The position numbers were made by a program, and so were the translations under genes. A stretch of DNA of 9,485 bases from Flavobacterium psychrophilum (GTDB lineage Bacteria; Bacteroidota; Bacteroidia; Flavobacteriales; Flavobacteriaceae). Each line of letters starts with the position of its first letter. Position 1 is the first letter of the stretch. Shown here in pieces: positions 1 through 5,721 of this stretch. The notes below the pieces were generated by a model. It saw only the letters and a program-made list of their open reading frames with translations. It was not told the DNA's origin and did no database searches. Location: positions 1-9,485 of the forward strand of contig CAMDGJ010000105.1 of the NCBI GenBank assembly GCA_945897545.1, read 5' to 3'.

Positions 1-1129
1 ATAAGTTTCGTAATGAGGATAGGTTTGTTTTTAATCTCCCTTTTAAGCATTCCCGAAGCATTGAATTTTCAATAAAATCGTTCATTACATTCCATTTTTT
101 TTTACCGAAATATTGAAACTCTAATTTGCCTGAAACTATATTATGTCGAAATACATATTTTCCTGATAAAAAGTTTTCGAGTTTGTCAATTTGTGTAACT
201 CTCGGTTTCTCATCATCATCGTCATCTTCATCGTCAGTATTCTTACTAGTTTGTTTCTTTTGTTTTTCATTTGGAATAGTTGCTTTTTCGGTTTTACCAA
301 ATTCTAAAATATTGCCGTAGGCACTTGTTACCGCTTGTGAAACTTCTTTATCATCAAAATTGAAATCGGTTTGAATGAAATTCAAAGCAACATCCATCGG
401 CACTGCTTTTCGGTTCATATTACACGCTAATTGATGCACAAATACATTGCGGCTACCATTCGCATATTGCACTTTTTTTTCTGTGAATTTTATGCAATGA
501 TTGTAGATAGCTTCGTAATTGGTTTCGGGTATTGGGTTTTCGGTTTCGGTTTCTAGTTTTGTTTCGATTAAAGGCATTTCGACTGCGCTCAATGTGACAA
601 AGGTTGTAGCATTTTCATTTAAGTATAAATTTTCATCGGCAGCATAAAAACATAATCGAGTTACATCTTTGCCTGATTTGTCAATTTCCAGTTTTAAAAT
701 ACTTTCATAATGTGCCTGTACTAATAGAAAAGCTTCTTTGTGATTGGCTTTATCTGAATTGATATTTACTAAAATTTTTAATCCATTCCCAGATGGACTG
801 ATGAAACTTGCAAATGTGAACTCGGATTGATTGGCTGAATGCTTCGCCTTTTGCAACTCTTTTTCATTCAGTTTATCAATGTCAAGAATGATACATTTTG
901 AATATTCCGCTAAAAATTCCAATTTACGACCTCCAACAAATTTAGCTGAAGGTGTAAATGCAGGAAGTGATTTTTTTGCTTTGTTGTAGGCTTCTATTTT
1001 GTTTTCAGCAAGAGATTTACGCAAGTAAACAATGCCGGGTTTGTACTTTCCTGTTTTAATTTCGTCTAAAATTGTAAGTAATGATTTGTGTTCTACAACC
1101 TCGTTGAAATTCTTGAAAATGGTTACCAT
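1..1129 (-). CDS. BT4734/VirE-family primase-helicase, C-terminus beyond the window
   Basis: This is an open frame of 376 codons with an ATG at 1129 that runs off the left edge. The first 180 residues match the BT4734-like (VirE N-terminal) domain. They show an acidic pair D83/D85 in IILDIDKL, as in archaeo-eukaryotic-type primase active sites, then SPSGNGLK at 111-118 and KSGKDVTRLCFY at about 151-162. Residues 205-280 look like a PriCT-like helical segment. A charged linker (about 285-309, with an acidic run at 299-306) leads into what looks like the start of the VirE/DUF3987-type helicase part, from about residue 313. Full proteins of this type are usually 600-800 aa, so roughly half is missing. 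In NBU-like elements such a primase sits beside the mobilization genes and serves element replication or transfer. It lies 97 bp downstream of the HTH gene on the same strand, probably in one transcript. Family assignment is firm; the exact role is inferred. Confidence 0.85.
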   Translation of the reverse strand, partial: MVTIFKNFNEVVEHKSLLTILDEIKTGKYKPGIVYLRKSLAENKIEAYNKAKKSLPAFTPSAKFVGGRKLEFLAEYSKCIILDIDKLNEKELQKAKHSANQSEFTFASFISPSGNGLKILVNINSDKANHKEAFLLVQAHYESILKLEIDKSGKDVTRLCFYAADENLYLNENATTFVTLSAVEMPLIETKLETETENPIPETNYEAIYNHCIKFTEKKVQYANGSRNVFVHQLACNMNRKAVPMDVALNFIQTDFNFDDKEVSQAVTSAYGNILEFGKTEKATIPNEKQKKQTSKNTDDEDDDDDEKPRVTQIDKLENFLSGKYVFRHNIVSGKLEFQYFGKKKWNVMNDFIENSMLRECLKGRLKTNLSSLRNL

Positions 1130-1176
1130 AACTTTAATTTAATGGTTAATATTTGGCAGTTGTTGGTTCTCGTTTG

Positions 1177-1204
1177 TGTGAAGTTTGCAATCGCAAACTT
1201 CACA
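1177..1204 (-). repeat. Perfect 12-bp hairpin between HTH and primase genes
   Basis: TGTGAAGTTTGC (1177-1188) is the exact reverse complement of GCAAACTTCACA (1193-1204), with a 4-nt loop. In minus-strand transcription it begins 22 nt after the HTH stop codon and lies about 50 nt before the primase start. No T-run follows it, so it is a poor intrinsic terminator. It could protect or separate the two cistrons in mRNA, or be a dyad bound by a protein such as the neighbouring HTH product. Its function is inference. Confidence 0.6.
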
Positions 1205-1226
1205 AGTTCCGTTGCAGCTGCTCATA

Positions 1227-1508
1227 CTATCGTCCTTTAAAAGATTTGTTGTAATGCTCCGTAAGGAGTTTTTCAACATCAGAAAGTTTATAGTAAATTT
1301 TGTTACCAACTTGGCTAAATGAAATTTTGCCTTCGTCTCTCCAAGTTTGTGCTGTGCGTTTTGAAATTTTCATCAATAAAAGGAATTCTTGATTGTCAAG
1401 AAAGGTTTCTTTTTTTGGGTCTGCCTTGATTGAAATTTGAGATTGAATAGTGTCTAATTTGCTCATTAGATCCGTGAACTGGTCTTTTGTGAAGATAATT
1501 GCATCCAT
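1227..1508 (-). CDS. Small helix-turn-helix protein (MerR/excisionase-like, HTH_17 type)
   Basis: This is a 93-aa protein with an ATG at 1508. The N-terminal third is charged and helical, then residues 38-90 form a winged-helix DNA-binding domain of the excisionase/MerR type. The pattern is a hydrophobic helix, KISKRTAQTWRDEGKISFSQ as the recognition helix-turn-helix, then VGNKIYYKLSDVEKLL as wing and last helix. Such proteins are nearly always found in Bacteroidetes integrative elements between the integrase and the primase. By analogy with the orf2x/xis position in NBU and CTnDOT elements it may act as a recombination directionality factor or as a local regulator. A promoter-like site lies directly upstream, and a long hairpin separates it from the primase gene. 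The domain is clear; the excisionase role is positional inference. Confidence 0.85.
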   Translation of the reverse strand: MDAIIFTKDQFTDLMSKLDTIQSQISIKADPKKETFLDNQEFLLLMKISKRTAQTWRDEGKISFSQVGNKIYYKLSDVEKLLTEHYNKSFKGR

Positions 1509-1535
1509 TTTTAAAGTTTTTTAAATGTTATGATG

Positions 1536-1563
1536 CAAATGTGAGAAGTTGTAAAAAGTCCAA
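1536..1563 (-). promoter_or_regulatory. Putative flavobacterial promoter for the HTH-primase operon
   Basis: On the minus strand a TTG (1563-1561) is followed after 17 nt by CACATTTG (1543-1536), one mismatch from the Bacteroidetes -7 consensus TAnnTTTG. This predicts a leader of about 20-25 nt before the ATG at 1508. The TTG is shared with the tail of the preceding terminator. The box runs on into TTTGCATCA, a word also found at the integrase promoter. Confidence 0.45.
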
Positions 1564-1589
1564 AAGTCCTGAAATGGTCTTTCAGGACT
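1553..1589 (-). terminator. Probable intrinsic terminator after the 302-aa gene
   Basis: AGTCCTGAAA (1565-1574) and TTTCAGGACT (1580-1589) form a perfect 10-bp stem with a 5-nt loop, starting 9 nt after the TAA of the 302-aa gene. On the minus strand the stem runs into TTTTGGACTTTTT, an interrupted U-rich tail, so termination may be partial. It separates this gene from the HTH-primase pair. Confidence 0.55.
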
Positions 1590-1597
1590 ATTTTGTT

Positions 1598-2506
1598 TTA
1601 GAGCATTTTGTCGATGTCTATTCTTTTGTGTGGTTTCGGACGTTTTTCGGTTCTTGAAGGAGTAAGTATGGTTTTGACTGTTTCAGGACTTATTTCTTTT
1701 CCGTCTTTATCAACATAAGAATTTACGATAATTGCCACCAAATCATTCACCGAACCATCAATCATTGATTTACCATCTACAAATAACTCTCTTGTAAACT
1801 GATAATGAATATCAATAAACTGGTTTAAATTACAGTTGATTTGCATTTTTTTGAATAGCATTTGATTAGAGACTAAATTTTGTTTTGATTTAACTCTATT
1901 TTCATTCAGGCATTTTAACCTTTCTAACTTATTTATTAGTTTTTCGCATTGAATATTGAATTCTTTGAGCGTTCTATGTGTTGAAACTATATCAGCTTCT
2001 TCATATTCTAATAATTCTTCTGTTAAATAAAATATTTTATCGTCAAAATCCTCTAATGTTTCAATATGCTTTTTAGTTTCATAAAATGAAAAAATTCTAT
2101 CTTCACTTTCTGCATTGATAAATCTTTTGGGTGTTTCACATTTAATCTCAACTATTCTCGAAGATTGCATTTCGGAACGTTTCTTTTCAAACAAATTAAT
2201 CAATTTACTAATTCTTGTAAAAGCGCATTTTGAGGTAAATAATTCTTCATTATTAGAAATTAATTTTTCAAATTTATTTAACCATACTAAAGCATCATCA
2301 ACCATATTTGATTGATAATTTATAAAATCAGTAAATTGTGATTGATCCAAACTAAAAACTTTATTCACTAAAGCTTCGCAATAATTTTGAAGTGTGATTT
2401 CGGTTTCAATAATAATATCAAAAGTGGTATTAGTGGACTGTGCCAAAGGCACCGCCACTAATTGAACAAACTGGGAAGTTTGAATTATTTGAACTTTTGG
2501 GGTCAA
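1598..2506 (-). CDS. Unrecognised 302-aa mobile-element protein, unusual TTG start
   Basis: I do not recognise the family with confidence. The protein is soluble with no signal peptide or membrane segment, and mostly helical, with long charged stretches around residues 75-215. The C-terminus is distinctive: FVDGKSMIDGSVNDLVAIIV, then KDGKEISPETVKTILTPSR and a basic KRPKPHKRID tail. Its position between integrase and HTH gene, and a loosely similar C-terminal pattern, recall the RteC-like accessory proteins of Bacteroidetes elements, but I cannot align the body to RteC. The frame opens with TTG at 2506. In-frame TAG and TAA lie within three codons upstream, and the first internal ATG is only at residue 68. 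A competing ATG in another frame starts at 2534 (separate entry), so the N-terminus is uncertain. A hairpin terminator follows the stop. It is a real gene by length and composition; its function is unknown. Confidence 0.7.
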   Translation of the reverse strand: MTPKVQIIQTSQFVQLVAVPLAQSTNTTFDIIIETEITLQNYCEALVNKVFSLDQSQFTDFINYQSNMVDDALVWLNKFEKLISNNEELFTSKCAFTRISKLINLFEKKRSEMQSSRIVEIKCETPKRFINAESEDRIFSFYETKKHIETLEDFDDKIFYLTEELLEYEEADIVSTHRTLKEFNIQCEKLINKLERLKCLNENRVKSKQNLVSNQMLFKKMQINCNLNQFIDIHYQFTRELFVDGKSMIDGSVNDLVAIIVNSYVDKDGKEISPETVKTILTPSRTEKRPKPHKRIDIDKML

Positions 2507-2534
2507 GTATTACTATTTTACAAATTGTTTTCAT
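2430..2534 (-). other. Alternative 5' reading frame of the 302-aa gene (possible true start plus frameshift)
   Basis: An ATG at 2534 opens a 34-codon frame, beginning MKTICKIVILDPK, that ends with TAA at 2430-2432 and overlaps the first codons of the 302-aa frame. Both frames cross a CCCCAAAA run at about 2495-2502. Skipping one base there (+1 shift) would join MKTICKIVILDP to the KVQIIQTSQF of the long frame. That would give the long protein an ordinary ATG start. A TACATTTC box, one mismatch from TAnnTTTG, lies just upstream at 2550-2543. The alternatives are a plain TTG start, a single-base indel or sequencing error in the run, a short leader peptide, or chance. Confidence 0.3.
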
Positions 2535-2585
2535 TGTGATTTGAAATGTAATTATAAGCTTTTATCTACTTATTTTTGAAAAATC

Positions 2586-2663
2586 CTAGCAAACCTTGCT
2601 AGTCGAATTCAACTAAATTTTTTCTCTTTGGCTCTAAAAATTATCACTTTCTTTTGTGCTAAA
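2586..2663. repeat. Dyad and iteron-like repeats between integrase and 302-aa gene
   Basis: The gap 2507-2799 has no gene but is structured. CTAGCAA (2586-2592) and TTGCTAG (2596-2602) form a perfect 7-bp dyad. A looser palindrome centred on GAATTC follows at 2601-2616. Two similar words, TTTCTCTTTGGCTCTAAA (2621-2638) and TTTCTTTTGTGCTAAA (2648-2663), repeat with a 27-bp period. Such repeats are typical of protein-binding sites; integrase arm sites, an excision site or a replication origin are all possible. Confidence 0.4.
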
Positions 2664-2670
2664 TTAGAGT

Positions 2671-2698
2671 AAAAAAAAAATCCTTTTAGCAAGGATTT
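2671..2698 (-). terminator. Intrinsic terminator downstream of the integrase gene
   Basis: AAATCCTT (2678-2685) and AAGGATTT (2691-2698) form a perfect 8-bp stem around a 5-nt loop. On the minus strand the stem is followed by an unbroken run of T from 2680 to 2671. It lies about 100 nt beyond the integrase stop codon and is correctly oriented to end integrase transcription before the 302-aa gene. Confidence 0.75.
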
Positions 2699-2799
2699 CA
2701 AAAAAATTTATTAACAATTTATTTAAGCTGTAACAACTCTATGTTCACAATACCTATAACGTAAAAGTCAGAAAATTATTATATATCTGTTAAATTTAT

Positions 2800-4017
2800 T
2801 TAGAATATGTAATTATCAACCGCTTTATCCAATTCTTCGCTAATGATTTTAGCATAAATCTGAGTTGTGCTAATATCTTGATGATCCATTAATTTAGAAA
2901 CGTGCTCAATTCTCATACCATTATTTAAAGCATTGGTTGCAAAACTGTGTCTTGATAAATGAAATGAAAGTGAAAACGGTAATTTCATCATTTTACCCAT
3001 TCTATTCAGTTGAAAATTAGCAGAATGATTTTCTCTTGACGAAATAAAATAACGTGTTTCTTCGCTTTTATAATATCCAACTTTATCTGTTATTATTGGA
3101 AATATAAAATCATCTTGCTGCACATTTTCTTTTTTGTATTTACTCAAAATATCAAGTGCGACTTTACCGATTTTAAACTGATGTAATCTTCCTGTTTTGC
3201 GGATTACTTTTTTTATTCTTTGTTCTTCTTCGTTAAAATTATTGTATTGCAATTCGATAACATCACTAAATCTTAATCCTCCTGCATAAATTGAGAAAAG
3301 GAATAAATCTCTCCATAAATCCGCTTTCTTGCCTTCTTTAAGCTCTAAATTGGTTAATATTTCGATTTGGTCTTTGTTTAGGAACACTCTTTTTTCAGTA
3401 TCTTTTTTTAATGTTAGTTTATTGAATGGATACATATATTCTGGAATAATATCTTCTTTGATGGCTTCTTTAAACATTATCGCCAAAATCATAATAGAAT
3501 AGCGTTGCGTGGTTGCTCCATTTTTCAAAACATTTCCCATATGAGCCATATAATCCTTTAAAACCGAAGCGGTAATATCGTCAAAATAAACATCCTTGCT
3601 ACCAACATAATTTTGAAATTTCTTGGTATATAACTTGTAATTTTTATAAGTTCCGAAAGAAACGCTGCCTTTTATTTTCTCACAACGAGCATAAGAATAC
3701 TCAAAAAAGTTTGGTACTTCTTTACCTTTTATAGCTTCTTTTAATTTTTTGATTGAAATGGTTTTTACTTTACGTTCCAGGTCTGCAACTTGTCCTTCTG
3801 CATCTGCAATTTTTTGAGACAATGACGCATTCATTCTTGCGCTATTAGGATGGTTCTTTTTTACTTTCTGCTTTGTTTCGTCCCACTCGCTCTCTTTTAG
3901 TTTAACTCCAGCAGTGATAAATTTCGTTTTTCTATCTTTTATAATTCGGATATAAAGCGGAGAATGACCAGTTTGGTCTGCTTGGTGTGTTCTTAAAATT
4001 AGTTTAATAGAAGCCAT
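2800..4017 (-). CDS. Tyrosine recombinase / site-specific integrase
   Basis: This is a 405-aa integrase of the Bacteroidetes conjugative/mobilizable-element type. It cuts and rejoins DNA through a covalent phosphotyrosine to integrate and excise the element. Residues 1-90 are an arm-type DNA-binding domain (start MASIKLILRTHQADQTGHSP). Residues 100-200 are the SAM-like core-binding domain. The catalytic domain at about 210-400 shows a full active set: R249 in GGLRFSD, K274 in RKTGRLHQF, H353 and R356 in HLSRHSFA, H379 in LMDHQD and nucleophile Y388 in TTQIYAKI. Length is normal and nothing looks damaged, so it is probably active. The gene lies nearest the right-hand junction of the element and reads inward, away from the chromosome. 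The ATG at 4017 is the natural start. A promoter-like site with repeats and a palindrome lies 46-92 nt upstream, and a strong terminator lies about 100 nt downstream. Confidence 0.95.
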   Translation of the reverse strand: MASIKLILRTHQADQTGHSPLYIRIIKDRKTKFITAGVKLKESEWDETKQKVKKNHPNSARMNASLSQKIADAEGQVADLERKVKTISIKKLKEAIKGKEVPNFFEYSYARCEKIKGSVSFGTYKNYKLYTKKFQNYVGSKDVYFDDITASVLKDYMAHMGNVLKNGATTQRYSIMILAIMFKEAIKEDIIPEYMYPFNKLTLKKDTEKRVFLNKDQIEILTNLELKEGKKADLWRDLFLFSIYAGGLRFSDVIELQYNNFNEEEQRIKKVIRKTGRLHQFKIGKVALDILSKYKKENVQQDDFIFPIITDKVGYYKSEETRYFISSRENHSANFQLNRMGKMMKLPFSLSFHLSRHSFATNALNNGMRIEHVSKLMDHQDISTTQIYAKIISEELDKAVDNYIF

Positions 4018-4056
4018 AATAATAGGAAATTAGAAATGTTGTACTATATTTGTATT

Positions 4057-4109
4057 CTGATGCAAACAAGTGAAAGTATTATAAACACAAGTGTTTCATA
4101 CTGATGCAA
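4057..4109. repeat. Direct repeats and palindrome upstream of the integrase
   Basis: CTGATGCAA occurs at 4057-4065 and 4101-4109, 44 bp apart, about four helical turns. Between them AAACAC (4083-4088) and GTGTTT (4091-4096) form a palindrome that overlaps the putative -33 element. The layout suggests an operator or integrase/excisionase sites near the element end. No gene is seen in 4018-4239. Confidence 0.45.
4063..4090 (-). promoter_or_regulatory. Putative integrase promoter
   Basis: On the minus strand TTG (4090-4088) is followed after 17 nt by CTTGTTTG (4070-4063). The box keeps the TTTG of the TAnnTTTG -7 consensus but not its TA. The spacing and the downstream CATCA match the HTH promoter of this element. 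The predicted leader is about 40 nt. A weaker match than the TetR-like promoter at 9307. Confidence 0.35.
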
Positions 4110-4237
4110 CGTGATACGAAGGTATAACATTTGGTACAACAAAACAAGTATTTCGATGCTTTTAATTGCATTATTTTTAGCTTACAATTTTCATAAAGTC
4201 AGTATATACAATACTTTAGGTGCAATTAAGAACTTGT

Positions 4238-4249
4238 AATTATATAATT
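4238..4249. other. Presumed element-chromosome junction with AATTATATAATT palindrome
   Basis: The esterase reading frame loses family resemblance here, after the glycine codon at about 4252-4250. AATTATATAATT at 4238-4249 is a perfect 12-bp palindrome sitting at the break. An attachment core at or beside it is inferred, since the other end of the element is not in the window and no direct repeat can be checked. Confidence 0.4.
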
Positions 4250-4746
4250 CCGATAGCAGCCGTATTTTTTGCGTTAGTTTTGGTACGATATGTTTTATCA
4301 ACATAAGGTTTTAAAGTGGTGACGATAAAATCTAGGTAATTGTCAGTATTTCCTCCGCCGTACTTTTCGTTTTTGTAGGGAGATAATTCGGACAATCTTT
4401 TTTCTCCTCCGTGTTCAATGCCTATAACAATTACTTGTGCGTTTAGGCTATCCAGTTTTTCGTCCACATTCCATTCGCTAATGTAAGAAGTCGTGGCGTC
4501 AAAAAGATTTTGCGCATCATGCATATAAATCACGGGATATTTCTTTTTGGTTGTGTGGTAATTCTTTGGCAAATACATCCAGATTTTCTTGGTTGCATTT
4601 AATTGCGGTGCTTCGATGGTGAAAGTTGAAACTTGTTTCGAAGCCGTACTTTGCTTCGCCAGTTCGCCCTTTGGGCTCGGGTGTTGAGCAAAAGTTTCCC
4701 CGGTTGCAATAAATAAAATGAAAAGCAGTATGAATCTCTGAATCAT
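4240..4746 (-). pseudogene. Secreted alpha/beta-hydrolase esterase, truncated before its active site
   Basis: The 168-codon frame from the ATG at 4746 encodes the N-terminal half of a putative esterase (esterase D/Fes-like, PF00756 type). Residues 1-21 are a signal peptide ending ETFAQ. The mature part shows KKIWMYLPKNY, YPVIYMHDAQNLFD (70-83), EWNVDEKLDSL, VIVIGIEHGGEKRLSE and NYLDFIVTTLKPYVDKTYRT. Family members continue with a GSSMGG-like nucleophile elbow and then the Asp and His of the triad. Here the frame reads AAIGII and stops, so all catalytic residues are missing and the product should be inactive. The break coincides with the integrase end of the mobile element, so insertion is the likely cause. 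An in-frame TTG seven codons upstream was rejected in favour of the ATG that starts the signal peptide. Residues 22-38 (HPSPKGELAKQSTASKQ) look like an inserted repeat. Confidence 0.8.
4639..4676. repeat. GC-rich palindromic repeat inside the esterase gene
   Basis: CGAAGC (4639-4644) pairs with GCTTCG (4653-4658), and GCCC (4666-4669) pairs with GGGC (4673-4676). This pair of GC-rich hairpins stands out in AT-rich DNA. It encodes the low-complexity stretch directly after the signal peptide, where related esterases seem to have little sequence. It has the look of an interspersed palindromic repeat inserted in frame. Copy number cannot be seen from this window. Confidence 0.4.
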
Positions 4747-4803
4747 TGTTTGAAGTTTGTTTTTCAATTTAAAAACAATATTTTAGCTAAAATTAATCAT
4801 TAG

Positions 4804-4969
4804 ATGAACACTTACGAAGAAAAAAGAAGTTTACTTTTAGAAATGATTGCTTTCGCTGCTTTAGATGACATTCTTAAAAATGATGAAAAATGATAAAAGT
4901 CCAATTATTAATGAGGATGTTTTATTAGCGATTTTCAAAGAGCAGCATAAGTCGATAGAACGATTTTGA
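4804..4969 (+). pseudogene. Remnant of a small TerB-like protein gene (internal deletion and frameshift)
   Basis: An ATG at 4804 opens 29 codons starting MNTYEEKRSLLLEMIAFAAL. This resembles the N-terminus of a small Flavobacterium protein of roughly 130-140 aa with a TerB-like fold. After a shift of one base, a second frame (4880-4969) reads SPIINEDVLLAIFKEQHK, which resembles the C-terminus of the same kind of protein. The middle, about 80-100 codons, is absent. The arrangement suggests a large internal deletion followed by frame loss. The family resemblance is from memory and both pieces are short. The divergent esterase pseudogene begins 57 bp away on the other strand. Confidence 0.4.
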
Positions 4970-5007
4970 ATTTCATAATAACTTATCGATGTCTTGGGGT
5001 CTATTTG

Positions 5008-5149
5008 ATGGCAGCTAACGCCCTAGGCTTACCCTTTAGGCGAAAAATCGAAGCACTGATGCTTAAATTGTCACTAATGTTTAGTTGAAGAACTGTCCTT
5101 GAATTTTGCGCTTTAGCCGCCTACTGCAAAACCCTTATTTATGGCGGTT
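5008..5149. repeat. Non-coding stretch with palindromic repeat debris
   Basis: Positions 4970-5191 hold no coding frame I can support. AAGCA (5051-5055) pairs with TGCTT (5060-5064). AGCCGCC (5115-5121) pairs with GGCGGTT (5143-5149), allowing one G-T pair. CCTAGG at about 5023-5028 is a short palindrome. The higher GC and clustered dyads look like interspersed non-coding repeats seen in Flavobacterium intergenic regions. This is an impression from pattern, not an alignment. Confidence 0.3.
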
Positions 5150-5191
5150 CGTTGTTCTTCTTTTCCAACGTTATTCATTGGTCTAAAGTAA

Positions 5192-5531
5192 TTATGGGTT
5201 CATTTTATTGTAAGTCTCACGAATACCATCTGGTTTTTGCTTTTGCCATGATTTCACTAAAACCAAAAGTTAACTCAGTTTTACCTTCTTTCATTTGTTG
5301 AAAAACTGCGTTGACAAAATCGGAAACAAGTGGTTGGCCATCGTGTAATCCTTTACCACCAAGGTCTGTATTTAATGCTGGCGGTATCATTTCAATTACT
5401 TCAATATTCCTGGACTTTAACATATGTCTTAATGATAGCGTAAATGAATGAAAAAAGCTTTTTGTGGCACAATAAACAGGAATTTTTGAAAGTTGAACAA
5501 ATGCTAATCTATAGCAAAACAAATAGGTCAT
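5192..5531 (-). pseudogene. Short-chain dehydrogenase (DltE-like SDR), 5'-truncated and frameshifted
   Basis: The open frame 5217-5531 encodes the C-terminal half of a classical SDR oxidoreductase. It keeps the catalytic YxxxK (Y20-K24 in PVYCATK), HSFTLSLRHMLKS, VIEMIPPALNTDLGGKGLHDG and the tail ELTFGFSEIMAKAK. The N-terminal Rossmann half, with the TGxxxGxG dinucleotide site and the catalytic Ser, is absent. Resemblance begins only at about LAFVQLSK (5507), and upstream is unrelated repeat-like DNA. Near the 3' end, a run of five A's on the coding strand (about 5231-5235) throws the frame into RWYS-stop. With one A fewer the frame reads KPDGIRETYNKMNP and stops at 5192, a typical SDR end. 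The gene is thus broken at both ends and cannot bind cofactor. No promoter was found. Confidence 0.75.
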
Positions 5532-5566
5532 ACAAGCAAACCTCCCTGCCGGCAGCTAGGTCGACC

Positions 5567-5636
5567 CAACGTACAAAAGTTATCGTAATGAAGGTGGGAA
5601 CAGTACTATCGATAACTTTGTATTTTTCCTACGTTG
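5567..5636. repeat. Imperfect inverted repeat, possible MITE or IS relic
   Basis: CAACGTA (5567-5573) followed by CAAAAGTTATCG (5574-5585) is mirrored by CGATAACTTTG (5610-5620) and TACGTTG (5630-5636). Small gaps of 1 and 9 nt interrupt the right arm. The 24-nt centre holds no gene. A GC-rich palindrome, CTGCCGGCAG, lies just left at 5546-5555, next to the broken 5' edge of the SDR pseudogene. No target-site duplication was found. Confidence 0.4.
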
Positions 5637-5721
5637 CTTTTCTTTCAAATTTATCGATTTTTTGAAAACTATAAAATAAAAAAACAGAGGTAAACCTAAT
5701 CACTTTTGTTTTGCCTATCCG

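Noticed and set aside
126..320. 64-codon plus-strand frame with a serine run
   Set aside because: It is the mirror of the acidic linker in the primase gene on the other strand.
1598..2506. Assignment of the 302-aa protein as RteC
   Set aside because: Only position and a loose C-terminal pattern agree; the body lacks features I could align, so it is left as unknown.
2601..2616. Possible tRNA T-arm or tmRNA end near TCGAATTCAA as a classical att site
   Set aside because: Only a 4-bp stem forms and there is no acceptor stem or CCA context; it is better described as a palindrome around GAATTC.
5444..5665. 73-codon plus-strand frame
   Set aside because: It is antisense to the SDR pseudogene and then reads through the inverted-repeat relic; it has no recognisable domain.
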